Shown one piece after another: positions 34,303-43,028 of a stretch of DNA of 43,355 bases (position 1 is the first letter of the stretch; each line of letters begins with the position of its first letter). A program made the position numbers and the translations under genes. The notes under the pieces were generated by a model that did not search any database, was not told where the DNA came from, and saw only the letters and a program-made list of their open reading frames with translations. Origin of the DNA: JAYRWN01 sp041917975 (GTDB lineage: Bacteria > Bacteroidota > Bacteroidia > Chitinophagales > Saprospiraceae); contig JAYRWN010000448.1 in the NCBI GenBank assembly GCA_041917975.1, forward strand, positions 1 to 43,355, written 5' to 3'.

Positions 34303-36009
34303 AAGGAACAGGGCCATGCGGGCTATAATATCTCCCCATTGATTGTAAAATGTCCTTTTGGAATTTGCTTTAATTTCCTGGGCACCGGATTGAGCTTGCC
34401 CATATTCATTAATTCTGGTTAGGTCCCCGCGTTGATTGATAAAACCAGAGATACCCATATTTGCGGAGCGGGCTATACTTTTACGCTGTTCAATGGCGCG
34501 TAATTTCCCTAAAGCAGCATGTTGTTTATGACCCGGCGTATTATCCCACCATCCATCATTAGTCATGATGGCTAAAAAGTTGGCTCCGGAATGAATATAT
34601 CCTGACACATATTCACCATAAACTGATTCGTAACAGATGATTGGGCCTACCCTCCCCTTGCCTTGAGTAAATGGTGTCCGGTCTTTTTGCTGGCCCCAAT
34701 CGGTCATTGAGCCGCCTAATTTATTTACCAGTGGCCGTAAAAATGGCAACAGATGTTTGTAGGGAAATATTTCAGCGCCGGGTACAAATTTAGACTTCAG
34801 ATATAGTTGATTAGCACCTCCACTATCGATTTGAACAGCTGAATTTTGTACTTCAAAATAGAGCATACCGGCTGTTGTTTTACGTTCATGCAAGTCTCTC
34901 GGTGGCTTATTGTCCTCGGTATATTTTTTATATGAGCTTAGCCCGGTGATCAGTTTTACATCGGGATATTGTTTTAAAAAAGATATCAGGTCTTGATAGA
35001 CCGGATATCCTTGCAGTTCATCAACGTCAAAGTTACCAAAACTTGTTTCCGGGAAAATCAAATAATTGACAGAGTTATTTAGAGCTTGCCGCGAAAGGTC
35101 TAAGAAGCGTGGGAGTTGTCCTTCGTCAGGAATATTAAATTTTTCAAAATGAGGTTCAAAGTTTGGTTGCACTACGGCCACTTTAATAGATTCACCTTCA
35201 TCAGAAGTCTGCGTATACATGACCAGGGACAAGGCAATCGGCCCCAAGACCAAAAGGAGGAAGGATAATCCGAGTTTAACATCCCATACCTTGGTGGTGG
35301 TTTTTTTATTAATCCAAAACCACCCCACCATATTCACACTCCACACCCAGGCCGATCCGCCAAAAGTGCCGGTAAATTCATACCATTGTATCCAGGTATG
35401 CCGAGAGGCAAAGTAATTCCCAAGGTTTAACCATGGCCAAGAAATTTCCCAATTAAGATGTAAATATTCAAAACAAGTCCATAAAACAGGTAGGGCGAAT
35501 AATTTAAGAAAAGGAGTAAGCCGGTCTTGTAATTTATAATATGACCAAAATACCGAGGCCATAAAAAAAGAATTCAAAAAAATGGCCACAACTCCGGCAA
35601 TGAATGCTGTATTAGCTACCCACCAGGTGGTACATAAGTTCCACAAGGCAAAAGCATGGTAGGCATAGAAAAAAACCGTGCTACCCCTTGCTTTTTGTTG
35701 TTTGAATTTTTCTGCTAACCACAGTAATGGAATCCAGGCTATAAAAATCAGAAAAGTCAATGGAGACACGGGAAATGCGGCTGCTAAAAGTAGACCACTT
35801 AAAGTGGAAGCTGCCGTATACTTTAAGTGTCCAGCATTAACCCAATTTTTCCAGCCCAAGAGAAAAAAGGTGGCCAACCACAATCCAATAAAGAAAGGCC
35901 ATGGCCAATACCCCCACAACGGACGCTGGAGCATTTGCCAACCAGAGAAAGCCGCAACCATTATAGACAATCCTGGGATGATTAACCGCCAAAACGAAGG
36001 CCCAGACAT
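34252..36009 (-). CDS. lnt: Apolipoprotein N-acyltransferase
   Basis: Inner-membrane enzyme that adds the third acyl chain to lipoproteins; 585 residues. About seven membrane segments occupy residues 8-265, then a periplasmic nitrilase-like domain (about 274-555) with triad E321 (IFPETSF), K405 (YLKSKFVPGAE) and C459 (GPIICYESVYGEY), followed by a final membrane helix (about 562-580, RMALFLLFIILLVWG). Within the domain GWWDNTPGHKQHAALGKLRAIEQRKSIARSANMGISG is strongly Lnt-like. It starts 2 bp after the metG stop, so the two are probably co-transcribed. Its last 17 codons are antisense to the DUF2064 gene. Confidence 0.95.
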   Translation of the reverse strand: MSGPSFWRLIIPGLSIMVAAFSGWQMLQRPLWGYWPWPFFIGLWLATFFLLGWKNWVNAGHLKYTAASTLSGLLLAAAFPVSPLTFLIFIAWIPLLWLAEKFKQQKARGSTVFFYAYHAFALWNLCTTWWVANTAFIAGVVAIFLNSFFMASVFWSYYKLQDRLTPFLKLFALPVLWTCFEYLHLNWEISWPWLNLGNYFASRHTWIQWYEFTGTFGGSAWVWSVNMVGWFWINKKTTTKVWDVKLGLSFLLLVLGPIALSLVMYTQTSDEGESIKVAVVQPNFEPHFEKFNIPDEGQLPRFLDLSRQALNNSVNYLIFPETSFGNFDVDELQGYPVYQDLISFLKQYPDVKLITGLSSYKKYTEDNKPPRDLHERKTTAGMLYFEVQNSAVQIDSGGANQLYLKSKFVPGAEIFPYKHLLPFLRPLVNKLGGSMTDWGQQKDRTPFTQGKGRVGPIICYESVYGEYVSGYIHSGANFLAIMTNDGWWDNTPGHKQHAALGKLRAIEQRKSIARSANMGISGFINQRGDLTRINEYGQAQSGAQEIKANSKRTFYNQWGDIIARMALFLLFIILLVWGRSFIPKT

Positions 36010-36011
36010 AA

Positions 36012-38162
36012 TTATTTAACGATCTGACCTTCTGGCCAGGTTGAAGTTGGGCGCACTAAAATTAATTTACCTTCTTCATTCTCGGCGGTAAGAATCATTC
36101 CTTTTGATTCAATACCCTTTAACTTGCGCGGGGCAAGGTTCACCACCACCAGCACCATCTCTCCGGACAAAGCTTCGGGAGCAAAATGCTGGGCGATACC
36201 TGATACAATTGTTCGGGTTTCAAAACCCAAGTCCACCTCCAACTTCAAAAGCTTATCGGCATTGGTTACTTTTTCAGCGTTTACGATTCTGCCCGTGCGG
36301 ATATCCAGCTTATCAAAATCGTCATAAATAATTTCTGTTTTCACTGGAGCAAATTTTTTGGTACTGGTCACAGCATCTGATTTTGATCCACTTAATTTAG
36401 CAATCTGAGCTTCAATCACTTTATCATCTACTCTGGAAAATAAGTGTTCAGCTGGTCTTATGGAATGTCCGGGCTCCATAATTACCTCTCCTTCTGATAG
36501 TCTAAATAGCATATCTTCGAGTTCACCCGCTTCAGTCAGCGGCTCCAGATTAAGTAAAAATCGCAATTTGTCTGAAGTAAAAGGAAGGAATGGTCTCATG
36601 ACCACACTCAATGCTGCAACGATTTGTAATGAATAATTAAGCACTACTTTCACCAGCTCAGGGTCATCTTTATACGTCTTCCAAGGCTCATTGAACTGTA
36701 AGATCTGATTTCCCATAGACGACACTTCAAGCATTCGCTTAAGACCATCTCGAAAATTAAAATTGCGTAAGTTGTCTCCAATGTCATGCAAATGGTCAAA
36801 AAGTAGCACCATTTCAGCTTCATGATAAGTTTCGAATTCAGGGTCAAAGGCTCCCGTAAATCCTGTGTTGTCATCAAAAGCTGGTACTTTGCCCTCAAAA
36901 AACTTGTGAGTCAACACCATAACCCGATGGATAAAGTTGGCCAGGTTACCAACCAGGTCAGCATTTACTGCTTCCTGAAAGCCTTTCCAGGTGAACTCAC
37001 TATCCTTTTGTTCCGGCATATTTTTAAACAAAACATAACGCAAAAGGTCTTCCTTTCCAGGGAAATCATCTAAATATTCATGGACCCAAACAGCCCACTG
37101 TTTAGATGTGCTGATTTTACGGCCTTCCAAGTTCATGAATTGATTGGCAGGAACGTTTTTCGGAAGTATATAATCTCCGTGGGTTTTAAGGATGGCCGGG
37201 AAAATCAAACAATGAAAAACTATATTATCTTTTCCAATGAAATGTACTAGTTGTGTTTCTTCATCCATCCAGTATTTGCGCCAATCTTTACCAGTCTGTT
37301 CTGACCATGCTCTGGTCGCTGAAACATAACCAATGGGTGCGTCTAACCAAACATAAAGTTTTTTACCCGCGGATCCAGGTATTTCCTGTGGAACATCCAC
37401 CCCCCAATCCAAATCCCTGGTCATAGAACGAGGTTGTAAACCACCATCTAGCCAACTGCGGCATTGACCCAGAACATGCGGTTTCCAAAGATCAGGGTCA
37501 TGGGTAGGTTTGTCTTCAATCGTTCCCTTGTCTAGCCACTGGCGGAGCCAGACTCCGTGTTTATCTAATGGCAGATACCAGTGTTTAGTGGGTTTTAAGA
37601 CCGGTACAGCCCCACTTAAAGTGGATTTAGGATTAATTAGCTCCTCGGGACTTAAAGAAGATCCGCATTTTTCACATTGATCACCATACGCTTCTACATG
37701 ACCACATCGTGGGCAAGTGCCAAGGATATAACGATCAGCTAAAAACTGTTGAGCCTTTTCATCGTAAAACTGAAGGGACTCTTTTTCTTCAAACTCACCC
37801 TTCCCATATAAATTCCGGAAAAACTCCTGAGAAGTTTCATGATGCAGGGCATTCGAGGTACGGTGATAAAAATCAAATTTAATCCCTATGCGATCAAAAG
37901 TGGTTTTTAATAACGTGTGGTACTTATCTACTATATGTTGAGGTGAAGCACCTTCTTTCCGTGCTTTGACGGTTATAGCAGCACCATGTTCATCAGAACC
38001 GCAGACATAAACCACATCTTTCCCACTTAATCTTAGAAAACGTACATAAGCATCTGCAGAAAGATATGCGCCGGTTAGATGACCTATATGAAGCGGACCA
38101 TTTGCATAAGGTAGAGCCGAGGTAACCAAATAGCGTTTTGGTTGAAAAAAATAATCCCCCAT
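36012..38162 (-). CDS. metG: Methionyl-tRNA synthetase
   Basis: Class I aminoacyl-tRNA synthetase of 716 residues charging initiator and elongator tRNA-Met. I use ATG 38162; the frame extends two codons upstream to a TTG. Order: HIGH motif H25-I-G-H28, zinc-binding CPRCGHVEAYGDQCEKCG in the connective domain, KMSKS loop as KISTS (GRKISTSKQWAVW), helical anticodon-binding domain, then a C-terminal Trbp111-like tRNA-binding domain (FDKLDIRTGRIVNAEKVTNADKLLKLEVDLG). The long linker includes KFAPVKTEIIYDD. It leads the unit metG-lnt. The upstream spacer shows no T-box or SAM riboswitch. Confidence 0.98.
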   Translation of the reverse strand: MGDYFFQPKRYLVTSALPYANGPLHIGHLTGAYLSADAYVRFLRLSGKDVVYVCGSDEHGAAITVKARKEGASPQHIVDKYHTLLKTTFDRIGIKFDFYHRTSNALHHETSQEFFRNLYGKGEFEEKESLQFYDEKAQQFLADRYILGTCPRCGHVEAYGDQCEKCGSSLSPEELINPKSTLSGAVPVLKPTKHWYLPLDKHGVWLRQWLDKGTIEDKPTHDPDLWKPHVLGQCRSWLDGGLQPRSMTRDLDWGVDVPQEIPGSAGKKLYVWLDAPIGYVSATRAWSEQTGKDWRKYWMDEETQLVHFIGKDNIVFHCLIFPAILKTHGDYILPKNVPANQFMNLEGRKISTSKQWAVWVHEYLDDFPGKEDLLRYVLFKNMPEQKDSEFTWKGFQEAVNADLVGNLANFIHRVMVLTHKFFEGKVPAFDDNTGFTGAFDPEFETYHEAEMVLLFDHLHDIGDNLRNFNFRDGLKRMLEVSSMGNQILQFNEPWKTYKDDPELVKVVLNYSLQIVAALSVVMRPFLPFTSDKLRFLLNLEPLTEAGELEDMLFRLSEGEVIMEPGHSIRPAEHLFSRVDDKVIEAQIAKLSGSKSDAVTSTKKFAPVKTEIIYDDFDKLDIRTGRIVNAEKVTNADKLLKLEVDLGFETRTIVSGIAQHFAPEALSGEMVLVVVNLAPRKLKGIESKGMILTAENEEGKLILVRPTSTWPEGQIVK

Positions 38163-38322
38163 GGACAATTTTCTTGTTTGGTTTAATCAAAAAACAGCGG
38201 TTCTACGCTCCAACCTCAGGTGGGGCGAAGATAAATGAAAAATGTGTATTTATCATATATAAATACTAATAATCAATAATTTTATCACTATCAGAAGACT
38301 AAAAGGAGAGCACACTTTAAGC

Positions 38323-38338
38323 ATAAATTTTAGACATC
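38323..38338 (+). repeat. Second copy of the 16-bp intergenic repeat, overlapping an inverted repeat
   Basis: ATAAATTTTAGACATC, identical to 8425-8440. Here the copy runs into a perfect inverted repeat TTTAGA-CATC-TCTAAA (38329-38344), which the first copy lacks. It lies about 47 bp upstream of the -33 element of the lipoprotein promoter, a place suitable for an activator site. Confidence 0.4.
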
Positions 38339-38384
38339 TCTAAATTTATTTTTATTTTTAATGAAAATATTTTTTCAGAAAGCC

Positions 38385-38413
38385 TTGACATATTGATTTA
38401 TTTCTGAAATTTG
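38385..38413 (+). promoter_or_regulatory. Promoter of the small lipoprotein gene
   Basis: TTG (38385-38387, within TTGACA) is followed after 18 nt by GAAATTTG (38406-38413), one mismatch from TAnnTTTG, then C. Predicted transcription start near 38419 gives a leader of about 50 nt. Confidence 0.6.
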
Positions 38414-38469
38414 CAGCTTGAAAATGTTTCATTAACTATTTTTTAACATCTAACTTAAAATTTATTATC

Positions 38470-39015
38470 ATGAAAAAACTGGCTTCTCTTGCACTACTTG
38501 TTGCAGTTTTCGCTTGTAAAAATGTTGAGCAATTCAAAGCTCCGATTGAAACCTTATCTACAGATTGGGCTTCCACAACTCAAGCAGTTACGGACTTCAG
38601 TAATATGCTGAACACTGAAAAAGCAAACTTGGATACCTGGATGGCTAACATGCCTTTAGCTGCTGATGTGGCTGCTAAACTGGACGATGCCGGTAAAGCT
38701 AAATTAGCTGAGTTTGAAGCTACTGCCAAAACTCAAAGTGAAGGTTTAAACACCATGGCTAACGATGTAAGTGCCTTTGTTTCAAATTGGGTATCTCAAG
38801 AGGGTGTTGTGAAGGGTTTAGTTGAAGGTTTAGCTGCTCAGAAATTACCAGCAGACGCAGCTACTCAAATTTCTACTTTAACTGACCTCGTAACCAACGC
38901 AAAAACTTCTGTTGGTACCTGGACTGAAAAATTGAACGCTGCCAAAACTGCTATTGGTACTCTTTCTTCAGGCTATGATGCCTGGAAAGCTACTTTGGCA
39001 CCAGCTAAAAAATAA
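38470..39015 (+). CDS. Small helical lipoprotein of unknown function, probably abundant
   Basis: 181 residues. The signal peptide MKKLASLALLVAVFAC ends in a lipobox (VFAC, C16). The mature protein is rich in Ala, Thr, Lys, Leu and Asp, with no Cys after the lipobox, and looks like a bundle of amphipathic helices: TQAVTDFSNMLNTEKANLDTW, AKLDDAGKAKLAEFEATAKT, ATQISTLTDLVTNAKTSVGTW and a last helix ending AWKATLAPAKK. I do not recognise a family. Codons are strongly biased (GCT for Ala, ACT for Thr), unlike its neighbours, which with the good promoter and strong terminator suggests high expression. It is monocistronic. A structural envelope role, comparable in kind to Lpp, is only a guess. Confidence 0.85.
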   Translation: MKKLASLALLVAVFACKNVEQFKAPIETLSTDWASTTQAVTDFSNMLNTEKANLDTWMANMPLAADVAAKLDDAGKAKLAEFEATAKTQSEGLNTMANDVSAFVSNWVSQEGVVKGLVEGLAAQKLPADAATQISTLTDLVTNAKTSVGTWTEKLNAAKTAIGTLSSGYDAWKATLAPAKK

Positions 39016-39040
39016 TTTCTTTAAATTCTTTAAAGAACCA

Positions 39041-39073
39041 AAGCTTTCCGCTGACGCGGAAAGCTTTTTTTTT
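39041..39073 (+). terminator. Strong intrinsic terminator of the small lipoprotein gene
   Basis: A perfect 11-bp stem AAGCTTTCCGC (39041-39051) with GCGGAAAGCTT (39056-39066) closes a TGAC tetraloop, followed by a T-run ending at 39073. It lies 25 bp after the stop codon. Confidence 0.9.
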
Positions 39074-39588
39074 GCTTCCCAAGAACAATACAAATCCCAG
39101 AAGTACACCTGATTCTATTAACACCAATAAAATTTATTGATCGGTGGGAGAATATGGCTTGGGTTACTTGAAAAGTAGGGCCAACCGATTTGACCCCTAT
39201 GAGGCTGAGGATGTATCAAACAACTCATGACCAATAATGGACTACTTGCTATCATCATTATCAAGTTTGTCCCAACATCCTATCAATAACTCGAAGAAAA
39301 TAATCACTACTCCTTAAAATTTTTGTAACCAGAAAAAGGAGGAACAAACCCAACATGGTTCTGATTAAAAACCACCTTAAATCCAACTCATGATAGGTAT
39401 TAATAATTTCTTTTCGTGGATCTCGAAAGTTAGTTTGTTGTTATTCTGAGGTTAGTTTAATACTAGTAATTGGCCTTAGAATTACGGGTGAAGAGGCCTT
39501 TCTTAAACACCATATTAATTATAAAAATTCGATCTTCTGGTCTGATTTTTGATAAAATCTAAATATTACATTGATGGTTATTAACCAT
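39074..39588. other. 515-bp stretch with no convincing gene
   Basis: No frame of useful length exists on either strand. It holds a nested imperfect inverted repeat at 39140-39189: ATCGGT/ACCGAT outside, TGGC/GCCA in the middle and TACTT/AAGTA around a GAA loop. It also holds two tiny open frames, 39227-39289 (plus, 20 aa) and 39261-39356 (minus, 31 aa, hydrophobic start). It could be decayed coding sequence or hold a small RNA; I cannot tell which. No tRNA, tmRNA or RNase P pattern is seen. Confidence 0.5.
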
Positions 39589-39614
39589 AAAAAAAGCCGG
39601 AGGTATTCCGGCTT
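39589..39614 (-). terminator. Terminator of the nqr operon
   Basis: On the minus strand AAGCCGGA (39614-39607) pairs with TCCGGCTT (39601-39594) around a 5-nt loop and runs into a T-tract (39595-39589). It lies 32 bp beyond the nqrF stop codon. Confidence 0.85.
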
Positions 39615-39645
39615 CATCATTAAAATAAATATTGTTTTCTAAGTT

Positions 39646-40968
39646 TTAACCGCCAAAATCATCAAAGCTGATGTTGGAGTTGGGAACACCTAGTTGATCC
39701 AAAGTTTTCAGAACAGAAGCATTCATCATAGGAGGACCACAAAAATAGTATTCGATCTCTTCAGGTTCGGGATGATTTTTTAAGTATTGATCATATAAAA
39801 CAGGCATGATAAAACCTTTGAATCCGTCGCCAGCTTTGTCATCAACATTCTGTTTTACTGTCCAGTTATCTTCCGGTAAAGGATTATCTAAGGCTACAAA
39901 AAAGCGGAAGTTGGGAAACTGTTTTTCAATCTGTTTAAATTCATCTATATAAAATAACTCTCTTCTGGTACGACCTCCATACCAAAAGGAAACCTTGCGA
40001 TCGCTGGTCTTAAGCGTTTGGAACAAATGAAAGAGATGGGAACGGAGTGGAGCCATACCGGCACCTCCTCCAATATAAACCATCTCCTTTTTGGTTTCTT
40101 TGATAAAAAACTCACCATAAGGTCCTGAGATTACCGCTTTATCCCCAGGTTTTAAATTAAACACGTATGAGGAGCAGACGCCGGGATTTACTGCCATCCA
40201 GTTGTTGGAATTTTTATCCCAAGGGGGTGTGGCGATGCGTATATTTAATTTGATAATGTTCCCCTCAGCAGGATGATTGGCCATAGAGTAGGCTCGGAAT
40301 TGTGGTTCCTCGTTTTTCATTTTCAGGTCCCACAATTTAAATTTATCCCATTCTGACTTAAATTTATCTGGAGTTTCATGGTATGCGGGATGCGCTGTAA
40401 TATCAATATTCTTATAATTTACTTCTATTACGGGCACATCTATCTGGATATAGCCTCCCGGGCGAAAGTCAAGCTTCTCACCTTCCGGCAATTTCACCAC
40501 AAACTCTTTAATAAAAGAAGCAACATTGTAATTTGAGACCACTTCACACTCCCACTTTTTTATCCCGAACACTTCTTCCGGGACTTCAATTTCCATGTCC
40601 TGTCTTACTTTTACTTGACAGGCCAGGCGTTTTTGTTCACCAACTTCTTTGCGGGACAAGTGGTTGAGTTCGGTAGGTAAAACATCGCCGCCGCCTTTTA
40701 AAACATGGCATTCACACATACCGCAGGTTCCACCTCCTCCGCAGGCCGAGGGCAGGAATAAGTTGCGATCCGATAAGGTGGATAAAAGGCTGCTTCCCGG
40801 TTTTACTGCTATAGGATGTTCTTTATCGCCATTGACGATTATTTTCACATCGCCTTGGGCTACTAATTTTTTCTGGGCATATATTAGTCCAAATGCCAAT
40901 AATACGAGAATAGCAGAAAACGCTACGATCGACCAAAGGATAAAGTTTACTTCGATTAAGAAGAACAT
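39646..40968 (-). CDS. nqrF: Na+-translocating NADH:quinone reductase subunit F
   Basis: NADH-oxidising entry subunit of the Nqr sodium pump, 440 residues. One N-terminal membrane helix (about 8-30) precedes a ferredoxin-like 2Fe-2S domain with cluster ligands C76, C82, C85 (SACGGGGTCGMC) and C117 (RLACQ). An FAD/NAD(P)H reductase module follows: FAD-binding RAYSMANHP, GPYGEFFIKETKKEMVYIGGGAGMAPLRSH for NADH, and YYFCGPPMMNASV near the end. It is the last gene of the nqr operon in the usual B-C-D-E-F order and is 13 bp after nqrE. Confidence 0.98.
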   Translation of the reverse strand: MFFLIEVNFILWSIVAFSAILVLLAFGLIYAQKKLVAQGDVKIIVNGDKEHPIAVKPGSSLLSTLSDRNLFLPSACGGGGTCGMCECHVLKGGGDVLPTELNHLSRKEVGEQKRLACQVKVRQDMEIEVPEEVFGIKKWECEVVSNYNVASFIKEFVVKLPEGEKLDFRPGGYIQIDVPVIEVNYKNIDITAHPAYHETPDKFKSEWDKFKLWDLKMKNEEPQFRAYSMANHPAEGNIIKLNIRIATPPWDKNSNNWMAVNPGVCSSYVFNLKPGDKAVISGPYGEFFIKETKKEMVYIGGGAGMAPLRSHLFHLFQTLKTSDRKVSFWYGGRTRRELFYIDEFKQIEKQFPNFRFFVALDNPLPEDNWTVKQNVDDKAGDGFKGFIMPVLYDQYLKNHPEPEEIEYYFCGPPMMNASVLKTLDQLGVPNSNISFDDFGG

Positions 40969-40981
40969 TTTATTCTATTAA

Positions 40982-41590
40982 TTAATGATTAAAATAGGTG
41001 ATCGGGTTAATCCCCATTAAACTCATAAAAGCCATTCCCATCAACCCTGTAATGATGAATGCAATACCCAGTCCTCTTAAAGGAGCTGGAATATTTGAAT
41101 AACGTAATTTCTCGCGAATGGCGGCCATAATAATAATAGCTATTGCCCATCCAATGCCTGATCCAAAACCGAACGTTACTGCCTCTGAAAATTTGTACTC
41201 ACGGGCAACCATGAACAAGGCACCACCTAAAATGGCACAATTAACTGTAATCAGGGGGAGAAATATACCGAGAGCATTATAAAGAGACGGCGAGTATTTC
41301 TCCACGGCCATTTCTACCAGCTGTACTGACGCAGCAATGGTAGCAATAAACAAAATGAACCTTAAAAAGGTCAGGTCAGTTTTAAACAGACCTTTTGGCC
41401 CTAACACCAACTCGCTTAATATCCAGTTGAGTGGAATGGTTAATACTAGAACAAATATCACGGCTGCGCCTAATCCAATGGCTGTTTTGACACTTTTTGA
41501 CACAGCCAGGAAAGAACACATACCTAAAAAATAAGATAACACCATGTTCTCAATGAACACAGATTTAATAAAAATATTTAACTCATTCAT
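40982..41590 (-). CDS. nqrE: Na+-translocating NADH:quinone reductase subunit E
   Basis: Integral membrane subunit of 202 residues with six predicted helices, homologous to NqrD and RnfA. Visible features are LNIFIKSVFIENMVLSYFLGMCSFLAVSKSVKTAIGLG, which carries the conserved Cys in the first helix, and VNCAILGGALFMVAREY, with the second conserved Cys; together with NqrD the paired Cys bind an iron centre in the membrane. Gap to nqrD is 11 bp. Operon order supports the assignment. Confidence 0.97.
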   Translation of the reverse strand: MNELNIFIKSVFIENMVLSYFLGMCSFLAVSKSVKTAIGLGAAVIFVLVLTIPLNWILSELVLGPKGLFKTDLTFLRFILFIATIAASVQLVEMAVEKYSPSLYNALGIFLPLITVNCAILGGALFMVAREYKFSEAVTFGFGSGIGWAIAIIIMAAIREKLRYSNIPAPLRGLGIAFIITGLMGMAFMSLMGINPITYFNH

Positions 41591-41601
41591 AAAAATAAAT
41601 T

Positions 41602-42300
41602 TTAGGATATGTCAATGAGTTTTTGGTTTCTACTCCTTTGAATCCAAATAATGATGGCAATTAAAAACATGGCTGATGCAGGGGTCACCATAATCCCGTT
41701 GGGTTGATACCAACTTAACCAAGTCAATTCTTTTGTATTTAGGAGAAACTCCGCGGAATTACCGATAATTTTAAGTCCAGCAAGAGATCCGCGTCCAAAA
41801 AATTCCCGTACTGCTGCAATCACAATCAATATCAATCCATAACCTGCCCCATTACCGAGTCCATCCAAAAAAGATCGCCAGGGTTTATTAGCCATAGCAA
41901 ATGCTTCAAGACGGCCCATGACAATACAATTGGTGATGATCAAACCAATATACACCGACAATTGTTTCCAAATGTCATAAGAATACGCTTTTAGTATTTG
42001 TTCTACCACGGTGACCAAAGCCGCAATGACGACTAATTGTACGATCATGCGGATTTGTTTGGGGACTCCCTTACGCAAAAGAGATACCACTAGGTTAGAA
42101 AAAGCAGTAACTAAGGTCACAGACAAGGCCATAATAAAGGCCGGTTTAACCAAAGTGGTCACTGCTAAAGCAGAACAAACTCCCAACACTTGAACTGTGA
42201 TTGGGTTATTATCGTTGATTGGATCTGTGATGAGTTTTTTTTCTTTTTTGCTCCACCATGATTCCTCAGTCGCAGTCGGAGCCTTTAATGTTTCAGCCAT
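41602..42300 (-). CDS. nqrD: Na+-translocating NADH:quinone reductase subunit D
   Basis: Integral membrane subunit of 232 residues with six predicted helices, homologous to NqrE/RnfE. It has a soluble N-terminal lead of about 25 residues (ATEESWWSKKEKKLITDPIN), then DNNPITVQVLGVCSALAVTTLVKPA with the first conserved Cys and IGLIITNCIVMGRLEAFAMAN with the second, the likely iron-centre ligands shared with NqrE. GNGAGYGLILIVIAAVREFFG is also characteristic. It lies 8 bp after nqrC. Confidence 0.97.
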   Translation of the reverse strand: MAETLKAPTATEESWWSKKEKKLITDPINDNNPITVQVLGVCSALAVTTLVKPAFIMALSVTLVTAFSNLVVSLLRKGVPKQIRMIVQLVVIAALVTVVEQILKAYSYDIWKQLSVYIGLIITNCIVMGRLEAFAMANKPWRSFLDGLGNGAGYGLILIVIAAVREFFGRGSLAGLKIIGNSAEFLLNTKELTWLSWYQPNGIMVTPASAMFLIAIIIWIQRSRNQKLIDIS

Positions 42301-42308
42301 AGAATAAA

Positions 42309-43028
42309 TTATTTTTTATTACTACGTAATTTTTCAAGATAAGGAAGATAAGCATACAAACCATTATACAGCATATCCGCGACACCATTTGAAGTAATTG
42401 TGGCTCCACTAATGGCATCCACAGCATGTGCATTATTAGCCGTGCCTCCCTTGATTACTTTAATAGCAACAAACTTGTCGGCTTCATAAATTTGTTTTCC
42501 GATAAACATCTTCGGAAAATTAGGATTGTCTTTTATTTCTGCACCTAAACCTGGTGTTTCTGCTGCATGACCAAAGGCTGAGCCAGAAATTGTCGTTAGG
42601 TCACTATTCAATGCAATATAACCCCAGATTTTATCCCATAATCCATTCCCCCGAATAGATAATAAGAAGGTTTTTTCATTCTCACTATTAAAAATAAACA
42701 AAGGGTAATGTCTTTCTGCTTTTGGTTTTTTTTCTTCACTAGCCAAATTTATAGCTTCTGCTTTCATGTTTTCCAAAGGGTTCCCCTGGGCATCAATAAC
42801 GACTTGTTCAATTTTTTCAGAAAACAATTTAAGGACCTCTTCATCTTTTAGCTTGTAAGGATCTTTACCCAATTGGTCTTTAATTGCACCTAAAATTTCT
42901 TTCTTTTTAAATATTTCCTCATTAATATCATGCCTTGGTTTCAGCACGCTGACAACCAAAGCCAATACCACCGACGTGATAAGCGCAATCACTAAAGTAT
43001 AGATTGTAATATATCGATTGTTATGCAT
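42309..43028 (-). CDS. nqrC: Na+-translocating NADH:quinone reductase subunit C
   Basis: Flavoprotein subunit of 239 residues: one N-terminal membrane helix (about 9-30), then a periplasmic FMN-binding domain. The flavinylation motif is SGAT at 207-210 in DAISGATITSNGV; by family, FMN is attached covalently to T210 by ApbE, which is not in this window. AETPGLGAEI at 156-165 is also conserved. The start codon lies 8 nt inside the 3' end of nqrB, indicating coupling. Confidence 0.97.
   Translation of the reverse strand: MHNNRYITIYTLVIALITSVVLALVVSVLKPRHDINEEIFKKKEILGAIKDQLGKDPYKLKDEEVLKLFSEKIEQVVIDAQGNPLENMKAEAINLASEEKKPKAERHYPLFIFNSENEKTFLLSIRGNGLWDKIWGYIALNSDLTTISGSAFGHAAETPGLGAEIKDNPNFPKMFIGKQIYEADKFVAIKVIKGGTANNAHAVDAISGATITSNGVADMLYNGLYAYLPYLEKLRSNKK

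Larger units (their letters stand above)
38163..38469. other. 307-bp divergent spacer between metG and the small lipoprotein
   Basis: AT-rich and without an open frame of note. It contains a metG-side element near match (CGAAGATA on the plus strand at 38226-38233), the second copy of the 16-bp repeat (38323-38338), an inverted repeat TTTAGA (38329-38334) with TCTAAA (38339-38344), and the lipoprotein promoter (38385-38413). The final 50 bp form an unstructured A/T-rich leader. Confidence 0.6.

Noticed and set aside
38163..38469. SAM riboswitch or T-box before metG
   Set aside because: The spacer is AT-rich and lacks the conserved cores of either element; only a short inverted repeat is present.
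39227..39289. 20-residue plus-strand open frame with an Ile-rich middle
   Set aside because: Too short, with no ribosome site or conservation evidence, and continuing the frame past its stop gives nothing recognisable.
39074..39588. Transposase remnant in the empty segment
   Set aside because: I translated parts of both strands and saw no transposase motif, and no terminal inverted repeats or target-site duplication bound the segment.
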